Assembly (NCBI GenBank): GCA_015499985.1
Contig: JAAAUF010000304.1
Span: 3,906 to 39,600, forward strand
DNA length: 35,695 nucleotides
Source of the DNA: Haplosporangium gracile
Lineage: Eukaryota > Mortierellomycota > Mortierellomycetes > Mortierellales > Mortierellaceae
Direction of reading: 5' to 3'
Shown here: one piece after another, positions 1 through 11,300 of the stretch
How the letters are laid out: every line of letters starts with the position of its first letter
How positions within the stretch are numbered: position 1 is the stretch's first letter
Program-made: the position numbers and the translations under genes
The notes under the pieces: generated by a model
Database searches by the model: none
What the model was told of the DNA's origin: nothing
What the model saw: only the letters and a program-made list of their open reading frames with translations

Positions 1-1343
1 CAACTTTAATTTCTTATGGATAATCGGGAGCCATCTCATGAATGTTGTCCCTTGTCGTTTTTGGGCAATAAGTCGATGGTAGTCTTTCATCTTCTTTTCG
101 GTTGACAGGCATTCAGTCCTACAACTATTCCATCTCTGCACCATGTTTTGGTCCTGAAGGCGATGGTTTGGCATGAATTGTTCTGCTGTGCAGTCGCGGT
201 GAACAGTGAATCGATATTTCATGTCAATCACGCCAGCCCTTGTGCTGGAAAAGAAGGGGAAGGAATGGGTGCTCACAAAAGTACTTTTCTGTGTCTTTTA
301 ACCTCTCATTCCAGTTACAGTTGAGGACAAGGTGGACAATAATCAAACGGAGATTCAAAAATGTATTGGTGCCCGGTAAGAAGAGACTCCCTCATGGCAA
401 CTCGACGGACGACTTAAGAGTCGAAAAACTCTTTTTCTCATGAATGCTGACAGTCGGGCGTGCATGCAAGCAAAAATAGGTTTGTGTGTGAGTGGGTGAA
501 GATTTGATGTTGCTCCTCCACATTGAGAAACACAGGCATCCACGAAAGAGGAACGGCAGCAAGGTGTTATGGTCAAACATCAAAGTGTTCGAGGCGAGCG
601 TGTTGGTGTGTGTGCTTTTAAAAGTGCTGCTCTGCTCTCTCCTGGCAAGAGATGATCACAGGGACAATCAATCTCCTCTCTTTTCTTGGTGTTATAGGAG
701 GCAAGGTTCGTAGGCAGGATTGTAGGGTAGCTGTAGTACCCTCAACCGTTTGCGAATATGGGAAATACGAGTCTGTGATGCACGACAAACTAGACAACAG
801 AGACGTCGCCATATCCGGAAAAAGGGGCACCGATTTTGTAACATTGGGAGCATACATACATTCGCGTGAGCATGTTTCGAGCTAACAAGAAAACGAAAAA
901 AAAAACGTCGAGACACTCATACAGTGGATTAGTAGATCAACTCATCCTCCGTCTCCCTGATCCCCATTCCTCTTTTCTTGCATCCTACTTCTTGTCATCT
1001 CATTACGGAACTTTCTCCCATCTGTCATCTCTCGCTCCTTTCACAAAACCTTTTTGTTTTATTCTTTACAAAGACAAAAAAAAGGAAGCGTCGCATAGCT
1101 GTAGTACCACCACACCTGTTCATCTTCTTTCTTCAATCGAATTCAGCTCTATGATTGATTCCCTTCACAGTGCGTCACTTCACTCCCTCTTGCACCAAAA
1201 ACAATCGTTGGCCTTCCGCATAAAAGTGTTTGATAATGTACAAAAACAGATGTATTAAAAACTCTAACAACGAAAGCGCAAATGAAAAAAGACAAAGAAA
1301 ATAACCAAAGAACATAATTAAAATAAAGAAAGAAAGGAACTAT
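1..1343. other. Intergenic region, no supportable gene
   Basis: No open frame here has recognisable domains, and I found no spliceable chain of exons. The longest frame (866-1258, +) translates to Ser/His-rich sequence typical of a pyrimidine-rich stretch. The right part should hold the 3' UTR of the minus-strand kinase. A minus-strand AATAAA (read on + as TTTATT, 1058-1063) about 280 nt past its stop is a possible but distant poly(A) signal. No tRNA or rRNA motif was seen. Confidence 0.6.
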
Positions 1344-4300
1344 TTACATGCTGCCGAAGATCGAATCGACACTTCCAGCCTCCCCCGAGAACAACTGGTT
1401 AGGTGGTCGAACAGCACCACTCAACCCATCCCTACCCAGTCCATGGATCCCAATCCGAATCCCATCCACCAGCTTTTCCTCCTCCTCGCCCTCAATCCCC
1501 AACACACCCCTCATCGATGACTGCTGCATCATCATCTGCTCATCCTCTTGGCGCTTCAAGGTCTCGAGGATACTCTCGCCTTCAAATGTGAATCCCTTGA
1601 AGTACTCCTGATGCTGCCTCTGCTGTTGGGATTGTAACTGCTGTTGCTGTTGCTGTTGTCGCAGTGCCCTGGCCCTATGTGCTGTGATCGACCGCTGTAA
1701 ACCCTGTCCTCCTCCCCCTGTGCCAGTTCGAGTCTGAGAGGGACTCCCGGGCTCACTTAGCGTGAACAAAGAATCAGTGCTGGGGGTCCGGTAACTACTC
1801 CAGCTGTTGCTGCTCCGTCGTCCACGAGTGACATTTGGGCTGAGTGTGGTGTTGTCCCCCCGCATTTGCTGCTGACGGTACAAGTTGGCAGCTCGCTGCT
1901 GCTGTTGCAACAAAAAACTACCTGCCTCGCCATCCATCAATGTCATCGTCGTAATAGGAGATCCAGACGAGGAGAAACTGCTCCCGAACTTGCTATTGTG
2001 TTGCTTCATTCCAAGAGTTGCTGTCTGGTCCGTGAAATGGGCGTCAAAGTTCGAGACATCTAGATCGCCCATGACTCCGACGTGGGGTTGGAAGGGTGGA
2101 GTGACGTCGCGGGTCTTGAGGCGCTCGAAATCGATCCCCTTGAAGTACGGGTGAGCCTTGATCTGCGCCACTGCCTCGGCGCCGCTGGGTCCAGAGCCAA
2201 GGCGCGTCTTGGGGTTCTTGTCTAGGAACCTCTGGATCAGATCCTGAGCGTTAGTGCTGATCCCTGTGCTGCTGCCGCCAGCGTCCTGTATAACAGCTGC
2301 GTCCGATAATGTAAGGTGAGCTCGGCGACCCTTACGCCCGTGTCCTGTTGGAATAGGTCCAAGTTGAGAGGGGAAGATGACGGGCTGATGAAGAATCTTG
2401 TGATAGGTGCCCTCTGTCCTAGTGTCCGCAAATGGCGAGGCTCCGACCAACATCTCGTACAGCAACACCCCCAAGGACCACCAATCTACTGCCTTTCCGT
2501 ATCCAGTGCCCTTGACAATCTCCGGCGCCAGATATTCGGTCGTCCCACAAAACGTGTGTGTCCGCTCATCCTCTGTGACATTCTGCTTGCACAGCCCGAA
2601 ATCCACAAGCACAATATGTCCCTGACTCGAGAGCAGGATGTTCTCGGGCTTCAGATCCCGATACACGACATTGCATGAGTGCAAGTGCTCTAATGCCAGG
2701 ACCAATTCTGCAACATAAAACCGAGCCCGGGGTTCCGAAAAAGTGCCCTCGTTTTGCATGTGGAAGAAGAGCTCTCCGCCGTTCATAAAGTCCTGGACCA
2801 GATAGAGCTTGGTGGGCGTCTGAAAGGAGAACTTCAAGCCGACGATGAAAGGCGACTGGAGGGCTTGAACCAGGACGTTGCGTTCGGCGATGGTGTGTTC
2901 GACCTGCTTTTGCTCGATGACCTGCTTCTTAACGAGCACCTTCATGGCGTAAATGCGTCCCGTATCCTTCTTCCTGACTTGGTAGACCTTCCCGAACGAT
3001 CCCACGCCCAGCACTCTCAAAATGTCGAAATCCGATGTTGACAAGTGACGAGACTAATTATTCGGAAAATCAAAAAAAAAAATAAGACTGTTAATTATGT
3101 CCCTTTTGCCCGAACATCAAAACATAAACATCGGAGCAGAGAGTCTGTATCCTGACTGATGCGCCACCAACTCTCGTCGTTTCAGAGCGATTGATCAATG
3201 ATCAATGATGCTGATAAGTAATATATCAGTTGTCTTACCTCGATGGCTTGGTACTTGATCGTCACGCGGATTTCTCCCGTCACTCCTTGTTCACCTCCAT
3301 TCTCACCATCACGTCCCTGCAGGCGAAACCAAGAATCAATCATCCGGTTGTGGATCTCCGATGGCTTCAATTTGACCTGGCCCAAGAATCGCTTTCCAGG
3401 ATCCTGATCCTCATCCGCTGCTCCCGAATCATAGATAGTGATCGAAATTTGTTGGTTCGGTCGCACAACATCGCTAATTTTTTTTTGTTACCAAGGAGAG
3501 AGAGAGGACGAAGCGCAAAAAAAAAAAAAGAGGATTGGGGTTAGAAGATGGAAGAAGAATAAAAGGGACAACATAGAACAACAACAAACATGAAAAGAAG
3601 CATGAGGTAATGTTTTTCGCGCTTTGAATGCACGAGATCACAAAAAGGGCGCAGTTTGCTTCGGGATACGAAGAGGGATGCGCGCAAATGAATAATTAAC
3701 AAACAAATAAATAAAGAGTCCACCACAACAAGAAGGAAAACAACAAGAAGGAAAACAACAAGAAGGAGACGTACAATTCGGCGTTTTGACGCCATTTGGG
3801 ACTGCTGGCGGCCATGGCCCTGGCAAAGATGTCGTTCCCTCCTCGACGACCCATAGAGTTGGCCTCTAAGAGTGCTGGCTGAGTCATAAGCTCGTTTTGG
3901 TCATACTCGACTAGACAGTAGGGGCGCGAGATGGTTGCTGGGTTGATCAAGGTCAAGTTGCGTGCCTCGATAATCTGTAAAAAGAGATGTCCAACAGGTG
4001 ATTTGGAGGTCGATGCCGATTCTGTAACGGGAGTCGAAGTTCCCGATGCTGAGGGTGTTATCCGAAGAGTCGTTGAGGGAGGGACCACTTCTTCTGCAGT
4101 TGCTCCCATAGTGGCGTTGCTGTTGAATGCAGGTGTTGTTGATTTAGTTGTTGCCATGCTCGCTGCGGCATTGGTTGTTGATGTGGAAATAGCGCTCCTG
4201 GTCGAGTTATCAATGGTATGCCCTGATCCAGATAAGGCTACGGTGCTCGATTTCTTTATAAGATAGTTGGAGGGATGGGTGGGTATGGAGATGGGCGATG

Positions 4301-5021
4301 AGACTCGCACTGGTTCATCTGATGCAACTGGCTGCGGCCGAGCTGTCGCAGAGGTTGGTCCAGCAGTGATTGTGTTTTGCTTTTGTTGTTGTTGCTGCTG
4401 CTGAAGTTGTGAGTTTGGAGAAGACGAGCCGATCCCTGCGTCCTGTTTCTTAGCACTTGAGTAACCAGTGTTTTGAATGGTTCCTGCAGTTGGTGGTGGT
4501 GTTGACCCGACGGGTGCGGCAGAAATGGAAGATTGATTGGGCCGAGAAGAGAGCGAGAGCCTTGACGATGATTTCGAGGAATCATTGGAGTGGAAGGATG
4601 TGTAGGATGGGACATTGAAGGTGTGCTGGAGGGATTTGAGGGAGAACGAAGGGGTGTGTTTGTGAAGCTGTTGTTTGAGTCGCTGCAAGTCCGGGAGGTG
4701 AAAGTCGGGGAGTTGGATAGCGGGCAGCTCGCCTAGTTTCGATGACAGATCCATCCTGCTACTACTGTTGGTACTTGTGCTACTATTACTTGTGGTGGTG
4801 GTAGTACCAGGAAAAGGGGTAGTTGCGCTCCTTGCCGGAAGGGGAGGAGGGGTGGTTGTAGTAGAAATGGGAGAAGAGGAGGATAGTTTTGTGGGACCAG
4901 AGTGTTTTTTAGGTTGCCCGACTAGATCGCTTGCAAAAACAGGTCTGGGATAGAAGGACGGGGAAGATGTGGCAGAGGAGGAGACGGAGGAAGGAGGGGA
5001 GAAGAACCGTTGGGTACTCAT
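1344..5021 (-). CDS. SCH9: C2-domain AGC protein kinase, Sch9/Sck1 type (3 exons)
   Basis: Ser/Thr kinase of the Sch9/Sck1 type, which in yeasts acts below TORC1 and PKA-like nutrient signals. Hand-spliced exons: 5021-3775, 3473-3239 and 3053-1344, giving 1063 aa. Donors GTACGT and GTAAGA and TAG acceptors keep phase. A Ser/Thr-rich N-terminus with a poly-Q run (about 206-213) precedes a C2 domain (about 344-492) that starts at GHLFLQIIEARNL and continues across both introns. The kinase domain starts near residue 502: glycine loop GVGSFGKV (510-517), Lys532, YRDLKPEN with Asp627, DFG at 645, activation-loop Thr661 in TFCGTTEY, APE at 670. The AGC tail keeps NFD (829-831) and the hydrophobic motif FKGFTF (979-984, phospho-acceptor Thr983). 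A 36-residue insert lies in the C-lobe (about 723-758), and a Gln-rich insert separates NFD from the hydrophobic motif. A 75-residue tail follows. The C2 + kinase order excludes Ypk1 and PKA. Confidence 0.88.
3725..3768. repeat. 15-bp minisatellite, about 3 copies, in kinase intron 1
   Basis: The unit AACAAGAAGGAAAAC (+ strand) is repeated almost perfectly about 2.9 times. It lies in intron 1 of the Sch9-like gene, a few bases downstream of the 5' splice site at 3774. On the transcribed strand it is a pyrimidine-rich CTTCTTGTTGTTTTC repeat. Confidence 0.85.
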
Positions 5022-5159
5022 TCCAAAGGCTGATCAGAGATGAATTGAGAGGGTTGTATTTAAGTGATTCAGGGTGGTTGGCTGAATGGTTGGGTTGATG
5101 CAGTAATGAGCAATGTGGGGTATGGGGTTTGAAGTTGATGGATGAGACAAAGCTTGTCA

Positions 5160-5370
5160 AGGTGAGTACGAGACGGAGGGAAGGGAGGGACGTAAACGTA
5201 ATAAGAAGAAGGCGGGAAGGGAGGAGGAAAGAAGGAAGTTAAAGTGAAGCAGGTAGTTCTGAAAAGAAGTAGAGTGTGTGTGAGAGAGTGAGACTGAGAG
5301 TAAGAAGGAAAAAGGTAAAGAGAAAAGGTGGACAAGAGCAAGAAGAGTGAAGAATAAGAGTGAAGAAGAA
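5160..5370 (-). promoter_or_regulatory. CT-rich leader/promoter tract of the Sch9-like gene
   Basis: The + strand here is almost purely purine (GAGG/GAAG runs), so the strand sense to the kinase gene is CT-rich. It begins about 140 nt upstream of the ATG. Comparable tracts precede the other genes in this window. Pyrimidine-rich leaders are common near fungal transcription starts. No clear TATA box was seen. Confidence 0.5.
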
Positions 5371-5761
5371 GGGGTTTAATTGGACATCATTATCCATTCA
5401 ATCACACCTCCGAAAAAGGCAGAACAATAACATGGCGGGGGAAGAGTTGTTCAATTTTTGATGGGTCAGGGTCACACACCCTTCTCCAGCACATACCCCT
5501 GCACTTTTTGAATTGGCTGGCTATCTTCTAATCTCAGTTCTTGGTATCCCACAAAAATAAAAAATGATTGCGAGGAGGACAGGAATGCACAAGGGCACTA
5601 TTTTCTGGGCAAAGCAAATCAAATCAAACGTCTCTCAACCAACACCCTTAACTGGAGATCATAAAAATTTATTTTTTTTATCAGAACCCAAGGCCTGGCC
5701 TTGGCCCAGCCCCAACAATTTTTATCTCAAGCTACGGCGACAAACGCCACAAAAGCCATTC

Positions 5762-5867
5762 TTTTTTTTTTTTTTTTTTTTTTTTGCTCTTTCGTTTCCT
5801 AATAAAATGGGTTCCTTTTTTTTTTTTTTTTTTTTTTGGCCTTTGCGATTCATGATCAAATGGGTCC
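5762..5867. repeat. Diverged tandem duplication: poly-T plus about 31 nt
   Basis: T24 (5762-5785) is followed by a 30-nt segment ending AAAATGGGTTCC. T21 (5816-5836) is followed by a 31-nt segment ending CAAATGGGTCCC. The two non-T segments align along most of their length (CTTT, CG, TTC, AAATGGGT and CC are shared). This suggests an old duplication of a T-tract plus its flank rather than two independent homopolymers. Confidence 0.55.
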
Positions 5868-7013
5868 CATTGATCTTTTCTCTTGTCTTCTTGTCTTCAG
5901 CTAACCTTCTCTTCCTCTCAATCGCAATTAACGTGGACAAAGCAATTAAGCAAGACAAAAGGGCTCTTTTTCTTTTTGTTCGGGAGGCGTGTTCTCCTTC
6001 TATGTACTCTTTATCCTTTTTTCTCTTTTTTCTATTCCACGCTCAACGTGTCCTTTCTCTTCGTCGCGTGTGTGGCGTATAGGTATTGGCGTGTACGTCC
6101 GCCTATCTATCTTTATTCCCACTATCTCTTTCCTTCCCTATACCAAACCAAACGCGATTTCATTGGGATGGTACTATGATCTCATTGCCTTCTGATCGTC
6201 ATCGAATGATGGGTGGGGACAATTCAATTCGCTGCCTCTTCTCTATCCCTCTATCGCGCACACGCACACGTCTCTTAAATCATTATCTTCTTCTTCCTAC
6301 CACATATTACCATCTCAGCCGCTGGAGAGGCTGAATGCAAGATACCAGCTGTCTCGATTAATGATTTGTGTTTTATTATTTCTTTTGCCCCAGCCTTTTT
6401 TCATTATTTTCACAAAGCCTTGGTTTTCACCCTTCTCGTCTCTTATTTTGTTCCCCAGTGTGCCTTTTGGGCCATGCCTTCTTCCTCTCGCACCGCCACA
6501 TGACCTTTATGGGCCGTGGTGGTGGTGTTCGTGCCTCGTCATTTTTTTGTTTTGCTCGATAGTGTTTTTCTATACTTTTAGATAACCCGTAGTTGTGATC
6601 GCCCTCATCGTTTAATTGGATGCCGTGACTCTGGATAGATACATAATTCCAAGCCATCTGATACAGGCTTCCTTTCCCGATATGATGCGGTAGCGCAACT
6701 CAAAGATGGCTTTGTTTTTCAGATAGATAGTCTTAAAAAGAACACAATGTGAAGAGCAAGATAGGAAGGCACCACAACTACTATTTTGAACCATAGGAAG
6801 AAATAGACCATTGAAGATGATGTGCAGGCTGTGCATGGTATTAAATACATATCACATGACAGAGCTCATTTTTACGTGCAGTATACGTGCCATAGTGACT
6901 GTTTTTGCTGGATAAGCCCACTTGTGCCTTTTCTCAGGAGAGTGGGGAGGAGAGATACGCGGGGAATAAAATAGTGATTATTCTCCGATCCAACAAGCCT
7001 TTGCGCAAAGTAT

Positions 7014-7094
7014 GGGTGTATATGTGTTGTATGTGTATGTGTGAGTATGCGTATTTTTGTATGTGGGATAGGTGTGTAAGTGTGGGTGTAATGA
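7014..7094. repeat. Imperfect GT/TATG microsatellite
   Basis: Interrupted runs of GTGT, TATGTGT and GTGTGAG on the + strand. Simple sequence with no coding signal. Confidence 0.7.
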
Positions 7095-7304
7095 GCTTCA
7101 TGTCGCGAGATGCGAGGGAGATAACTAAACGACAAGCTCGAATCGAACCATATTCCTTCCTGCCTTCTGTATGAACATGCAATTGTATGAAAGAGAGGCA
7201 GAACGATGAATATGAACACACAATGACCACCATCCGACACACATGGAATAAAAAAGAAAAGTGCTCTCGTTTTATTTATTCAGATGTCTTTCGTGCAACC
7301 ATTG

Positions 7305-7320
7305 CTCTCTCTCTCTCTCT
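7305..7320. repeat. (CT)8 microsatellite
   Basis: Eight perfect CT dinucleotides directly followed by ACCCC, in intergenic DNA. Confidence 0.85.
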
Positions 7321-8039
7321 ACCCCTTTCTCGCTTTTGTTCGATCACAGGCTAGGGGATGGAGTAACATGCAAACAAATCCATCAGAAACAAGGCACACA
7401 AACATAAACTCAGTCGAGTCTAAGGTCTAATTGCCTTTCAACGGACAGACGACCGGTAAAGATACTGCTTAACACCAAATGAGGGCTCTCAACTCACCTT
7501 TCTCCCTCCTTCCTCCTCGCACTCACCTACACACCACCACGCACCATCCAACGAGAGTGAGTGTTTTGTTTGTTGTTTGTTGTTATTGTTGTTGTTTCTG
7601 GATGTCTTGTCCATGGACATGCAACTTGTAAGGCATTTTCCACCATGAGCTTCTCCTTTGCCTTGCCTTGCCGACCGTCCTTCCTTTCTTGCCTTCTTTT
7701 TTCCTTTCAGACAGAGACATGTACAAGCGAAATAGGGATAGGGGTATGTATTTATGCCAACATACAGACATTCAGAGGAGCAATACCTTCTTTTATGTAA
7801 TGAATGGCAGGCTGACAGCTGAAATACTTTACAAGCATTTGACACCGAACAGAGAAGCCAACCAGCTTGGACGAAAAATATTGAGTCCGAGGGGTCCCTG
7901 CGCACACTCATCCACTAACCCTCTCCACTCATGCTCTTGCACTTGCTTCTTTACTTTACTCGGTGTGTAAGAAAAAGAGACAGGAAGAGAGGAGAAGCGT
8001 GCGTTGGAGAAGAAGAAAAAGACAAGCAGGGTATGCGTC

Positions 8040-8332
8040 TGTGTGTGTTTGCATGTATCCTCGCTTGTCTCCTTCTATCCCCCTTCTTCCTTGTACCCTT
8101 ACTTTTCCACCTCTCTCCCCTTTCTCACTTTCCTCATTCCACGGCCTATTGACCACCACACCCGCTACTCCATCCTCTTCCTTCTTCTCCATTTTTGTTG
8201 ATTCCCACCCATTGTACATCACTCCGAAAAAAAATACATCTTTCTCACTTGACCACTTCCAGAAACACGGCCACCCCTCCACCCTTCCTCAACTCCTCTT
8301 CGTATCCTCCTGACCAACCCTTGCAGAGAACC
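8040..8332 (+). promoter_or_regulatory. CT-rich leader of the Ser/Thr-rich gene, with possible 5' UTR splice acceptor
   Basis: This is strongly CT-rich on the coding strand up to the start codon. The last bases, CTGACCAACCCTTGCAG followed by AGAACC and ATG, look like a branch point plus 3' splice site. A 5' UTR intron ending just before the start is therefore possible. Donor-like GTATGT (near 7744) and GTGTGTAAG (near 7962) occur upstream, but neither can be proven. Confidence 0.4.
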
Positions 8333-11300
8333 ATGTCCCCTCAGGTCAAGCCTGGAAAGGACTTTGACGAAGCACACTCCACAAAGAGGAACCCTGCACC
8401 CCACTACGAGCCACAGCACCTCCCGCCTCCACCTCCAGCCCCTCGCCTCTCTCTACCAGCTCTCGGGTCATTCACAACTCCACCCACAACAACAATAACA
8501 ACCCCTCACGACTCCCCTCCCCCATCTTCCTCCTCCTTCACCAACAACATAACAACAGCAAGTTCAACAACGTCCTCTCTTGATTATGATGATAGCTATA
8601 CTGCCTTTTACAGTTCCATCCCCACTGTCGCTGACTCCATCTACACCGCAATAGTTCCTACTACCAACCCTACCTCCTCTTCTCCCACAACCACAACCAC
8701 ATCAACGACCACACCAGCTTTGACACCAACAGCAACGAACAGCAATAATCCGTATCTGTACTACCCCCATTCGACCTCCTTCACAGCCTCGGCAGAGTAT
8801 CAGTACCATACCTCGCTTGGGTCCAAAACCCCTATGCAGGTTGTCGCCATGTCGAACCGCAAACTCAACAGTGACATTTACTCAACCCGGTCCCTCTCCA
8901 TCCACCGTCGAATCTTGGTCAAGAATTTGCTCACATTGCTCTACGAGATGAATCCGATGCTCGACTGGTTCGACGGGTCGTCGGGTTATGATGTTGGAAT
9001 GTATGAAGACGATGAAGGCGACGTCTCGAATTCATCCGAGCCGTTGTTGGCGGAGGAGGAGCAGAACGGCTGGATCGAACAGACCCTCAGTGCTGCCGGA
9101 TTGAGCGACGATGACGATGAAGAGATAGTCAAGAAGATGAAACAAGGCCGCTCTGACAAGGCAAAGACGACGACTAAGTCGAATTTGACAAAGAGCGCGG
9201 TCGGACGGGGCTCTGTTGGTGGCAGCATCAGCAACAATGACAATGACAATAACAACAACAACAAGAAGAACACTGCCGCCCCTGGATCAGGCGTTGACCA
9301 GTCTACGCCGAGCATTAAGGTAATTGTGAGCACTTTTATTTGTCTTTCTGTTTGTGTTCTATCTTTCTATACTTCGGCTTTTGTTTTACTCAAACTCCTA
9401 ACCATATGCAGTGTTTCCGCATCTAACCTCATTGGCCCTGTTTCTCGACCCTTTTGATCACTTGCTGGAACCAGACTGGTCAAAACGCGTCCAGTTCCAT
9501 CACAATCCCGCCGCCGCCACCAACACGTCCGACCCAAAACTCTAGCTCTTCTTCGTCATCTATCATCTCCGTTCTGCCCTCCTTCCCTCCCGCACCCACA
9601 AATCGTGCCTATTCTCTGCCTGCCCTTCCTGCTGCCCCATCTTCCTCAGCACCTCCCGCCCGAGTACCTCAATCTCCGCCACGGATGACATATACCCTCT
9701 CTCCTCCTTCGTCTTCCTCTTCGGCATCATCCACGACCTCGTCTTCTTCCAGTGGATCTTATACAGGCTCTTCCTCGGGCAGCGCTCTCTCTTTGTCCAA
9801 CAAGGCACCTTCCCCCCGACCAAAGTCGGTTGAACTGCCTCAATCGCTCAACAACTATCTCTCTGTAGTCTTTGATGTCGACTGGTCTGTAGAACTGCCC
9901 ACCATGGAGGATTCGCTCTATACATTCAAAGGATCGTCGTTATCAGCTTTAACATCATCATCGGGGACATTATCGCATCCAGGAACATCGTCGTATCTGA
10001 ATGGATCCCTGCTGTCGTCAGCACCCAAACGACGGTCACTTTCGTCCTCAGCGTCCACGATGTCGACATCGTCCTTTTCGACGCTCTCGAAGCACTCTAC
10101 AACGTCTTCTTCGTCGTCATTGAGCAGTGTCGATTCGTGGAACAAGAGCCCTCCCATTGCGGCTACTGAGACTACTACGACCACAACAACAACAACACCA
10201 CATGGTACGGTGACTTCTGGAGAGATCATGATCGCCAAATCGGTGCAGCAACTCTATCATGGAAGCAGCCATGCGTCCTTGGTGGCCCGTGGAGAAAACA
10301 GCGGAACTAATACTACTGGATCTACAAAATCATTGCCACCCAGTCGACAACAAGACACGCAGCGGGTGGCTGCTGGCACTGGACCTGCCCCAATCAAAGG
10401 TGGTGCCGTTCCTAGGGCTGGCGACGGACAGAATGCTCTCAAGTTCAACGCCGCCGCCAAAAACAACATCATCAATAATAACAACGGCAGCAACAACCGC
10501 CAGCTTGCTATCAACATGAGTGTTTCGTCACCCAGGCAAACAACTCGTAAGACTACTTTGGTTCCAGGAAGGAGGTCATCTTTGCAGCACACTGGTCAAA
10601 TGCCCCCAGCCTCGGGTTCCAGAAAATCCCCAACCAGTGGACCCACTGTTGTTGCTGGCAGTAATCTTACTCCAACCACCGTCACCATCACCAAAATCAC
10701 CACTACTAGCGTAGGCTCTGCTATCCCGACTAACAACAGCACAAACCCAACCTTACCACCCCCGGCCAATGCGTCGTTTGCAAATGGATATCACTCATTT
10801 GGCAGTAGTAACAACGGGACAGGAAGAGGAGTAAATGGTGGTCGGCAACAAGCCGGCTTTGGACCAGGACAAGGATCTGGATCTGGATCAGGAGGCCCGG
10901 GATCGCCCAGTATTGCTCGGAGAACATCTTCATTGCAACCGATGGAGCGACTTGCAATTGGACATAGGAACCCCAGTAGTGAATATCTGGCTTCGAGCGT
11001 GGGCTTGCCTCGCCCTTTGTTGGCTAAGAGTTTCTCGTCACCTATTGTCGTAGGAGCAGTAGGAGGCGGCGCTGCTGCGAACTTAACCTCGCCCGCTTCG
11101 CCGCCTTCACCGCTGCCCGTTGCTGCTCTCTCGTCTGGAACGACTACAGCTAGCGGAAACGAGTACTACGGTAGTCATCACAACCCCCACCAACACCGTC
11201 AGAGCAATAGATTCAGTGCAGGAGGATTCCCTGTTGTCAACTCTCGAGGTCATCCACAGGCACCTCGGAAGTTGGCCGTCATGCCACCCGTCTCTCCACC

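Larger units (their letters stand above)
5022..8332. other. 3.3-kb head-to-head intergenic region
   Basis: This lies between the divergent kinase (-) and the Ser/Thr-rich gene (+). It contains CT-rich leaders at both ends, two long poly-T tracts (5762-5785, 5816-5836), a GT-rich stretch (about 7014-7094) and a (CT)8 run (7305-7320). Open frames here are Phe/Ser/Leu-rich translations of pyrimidine tracts, with no recognisable domains. I see no RNA gene. Both genes' promoters and 5' UTRs should lie inside it. Confidence 0.6.

Noticed and set aside
866..1258. 130-codon plus-strand frame
   Set aside because: Composition follows pyrimidine-rich DNA, there is no domain, no leader and no splice context. 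It probably overlaps the kinase 3' flank.
5564..6082. 172-codon plus-strand frame with long Phe runs
   Set aside because: The Phe runs are translations of the two poly-T tracts. The rest is low complexity.
6680..6720. tRNA A-box-like sequence (TAGCGCAACTC)
   Set aside because: No B box or cloverleaf pairing follows. No other tRNA-like B box elsewhere in the window gave a paired T arm.
9405..9426. TGCAG acceptor for the Ser/Thr-rich gene intron
   Set aside because: It is in phase but reaches an in-frame TAA at 9424. The ACCAG acceptor at 9470-9474 stays open.
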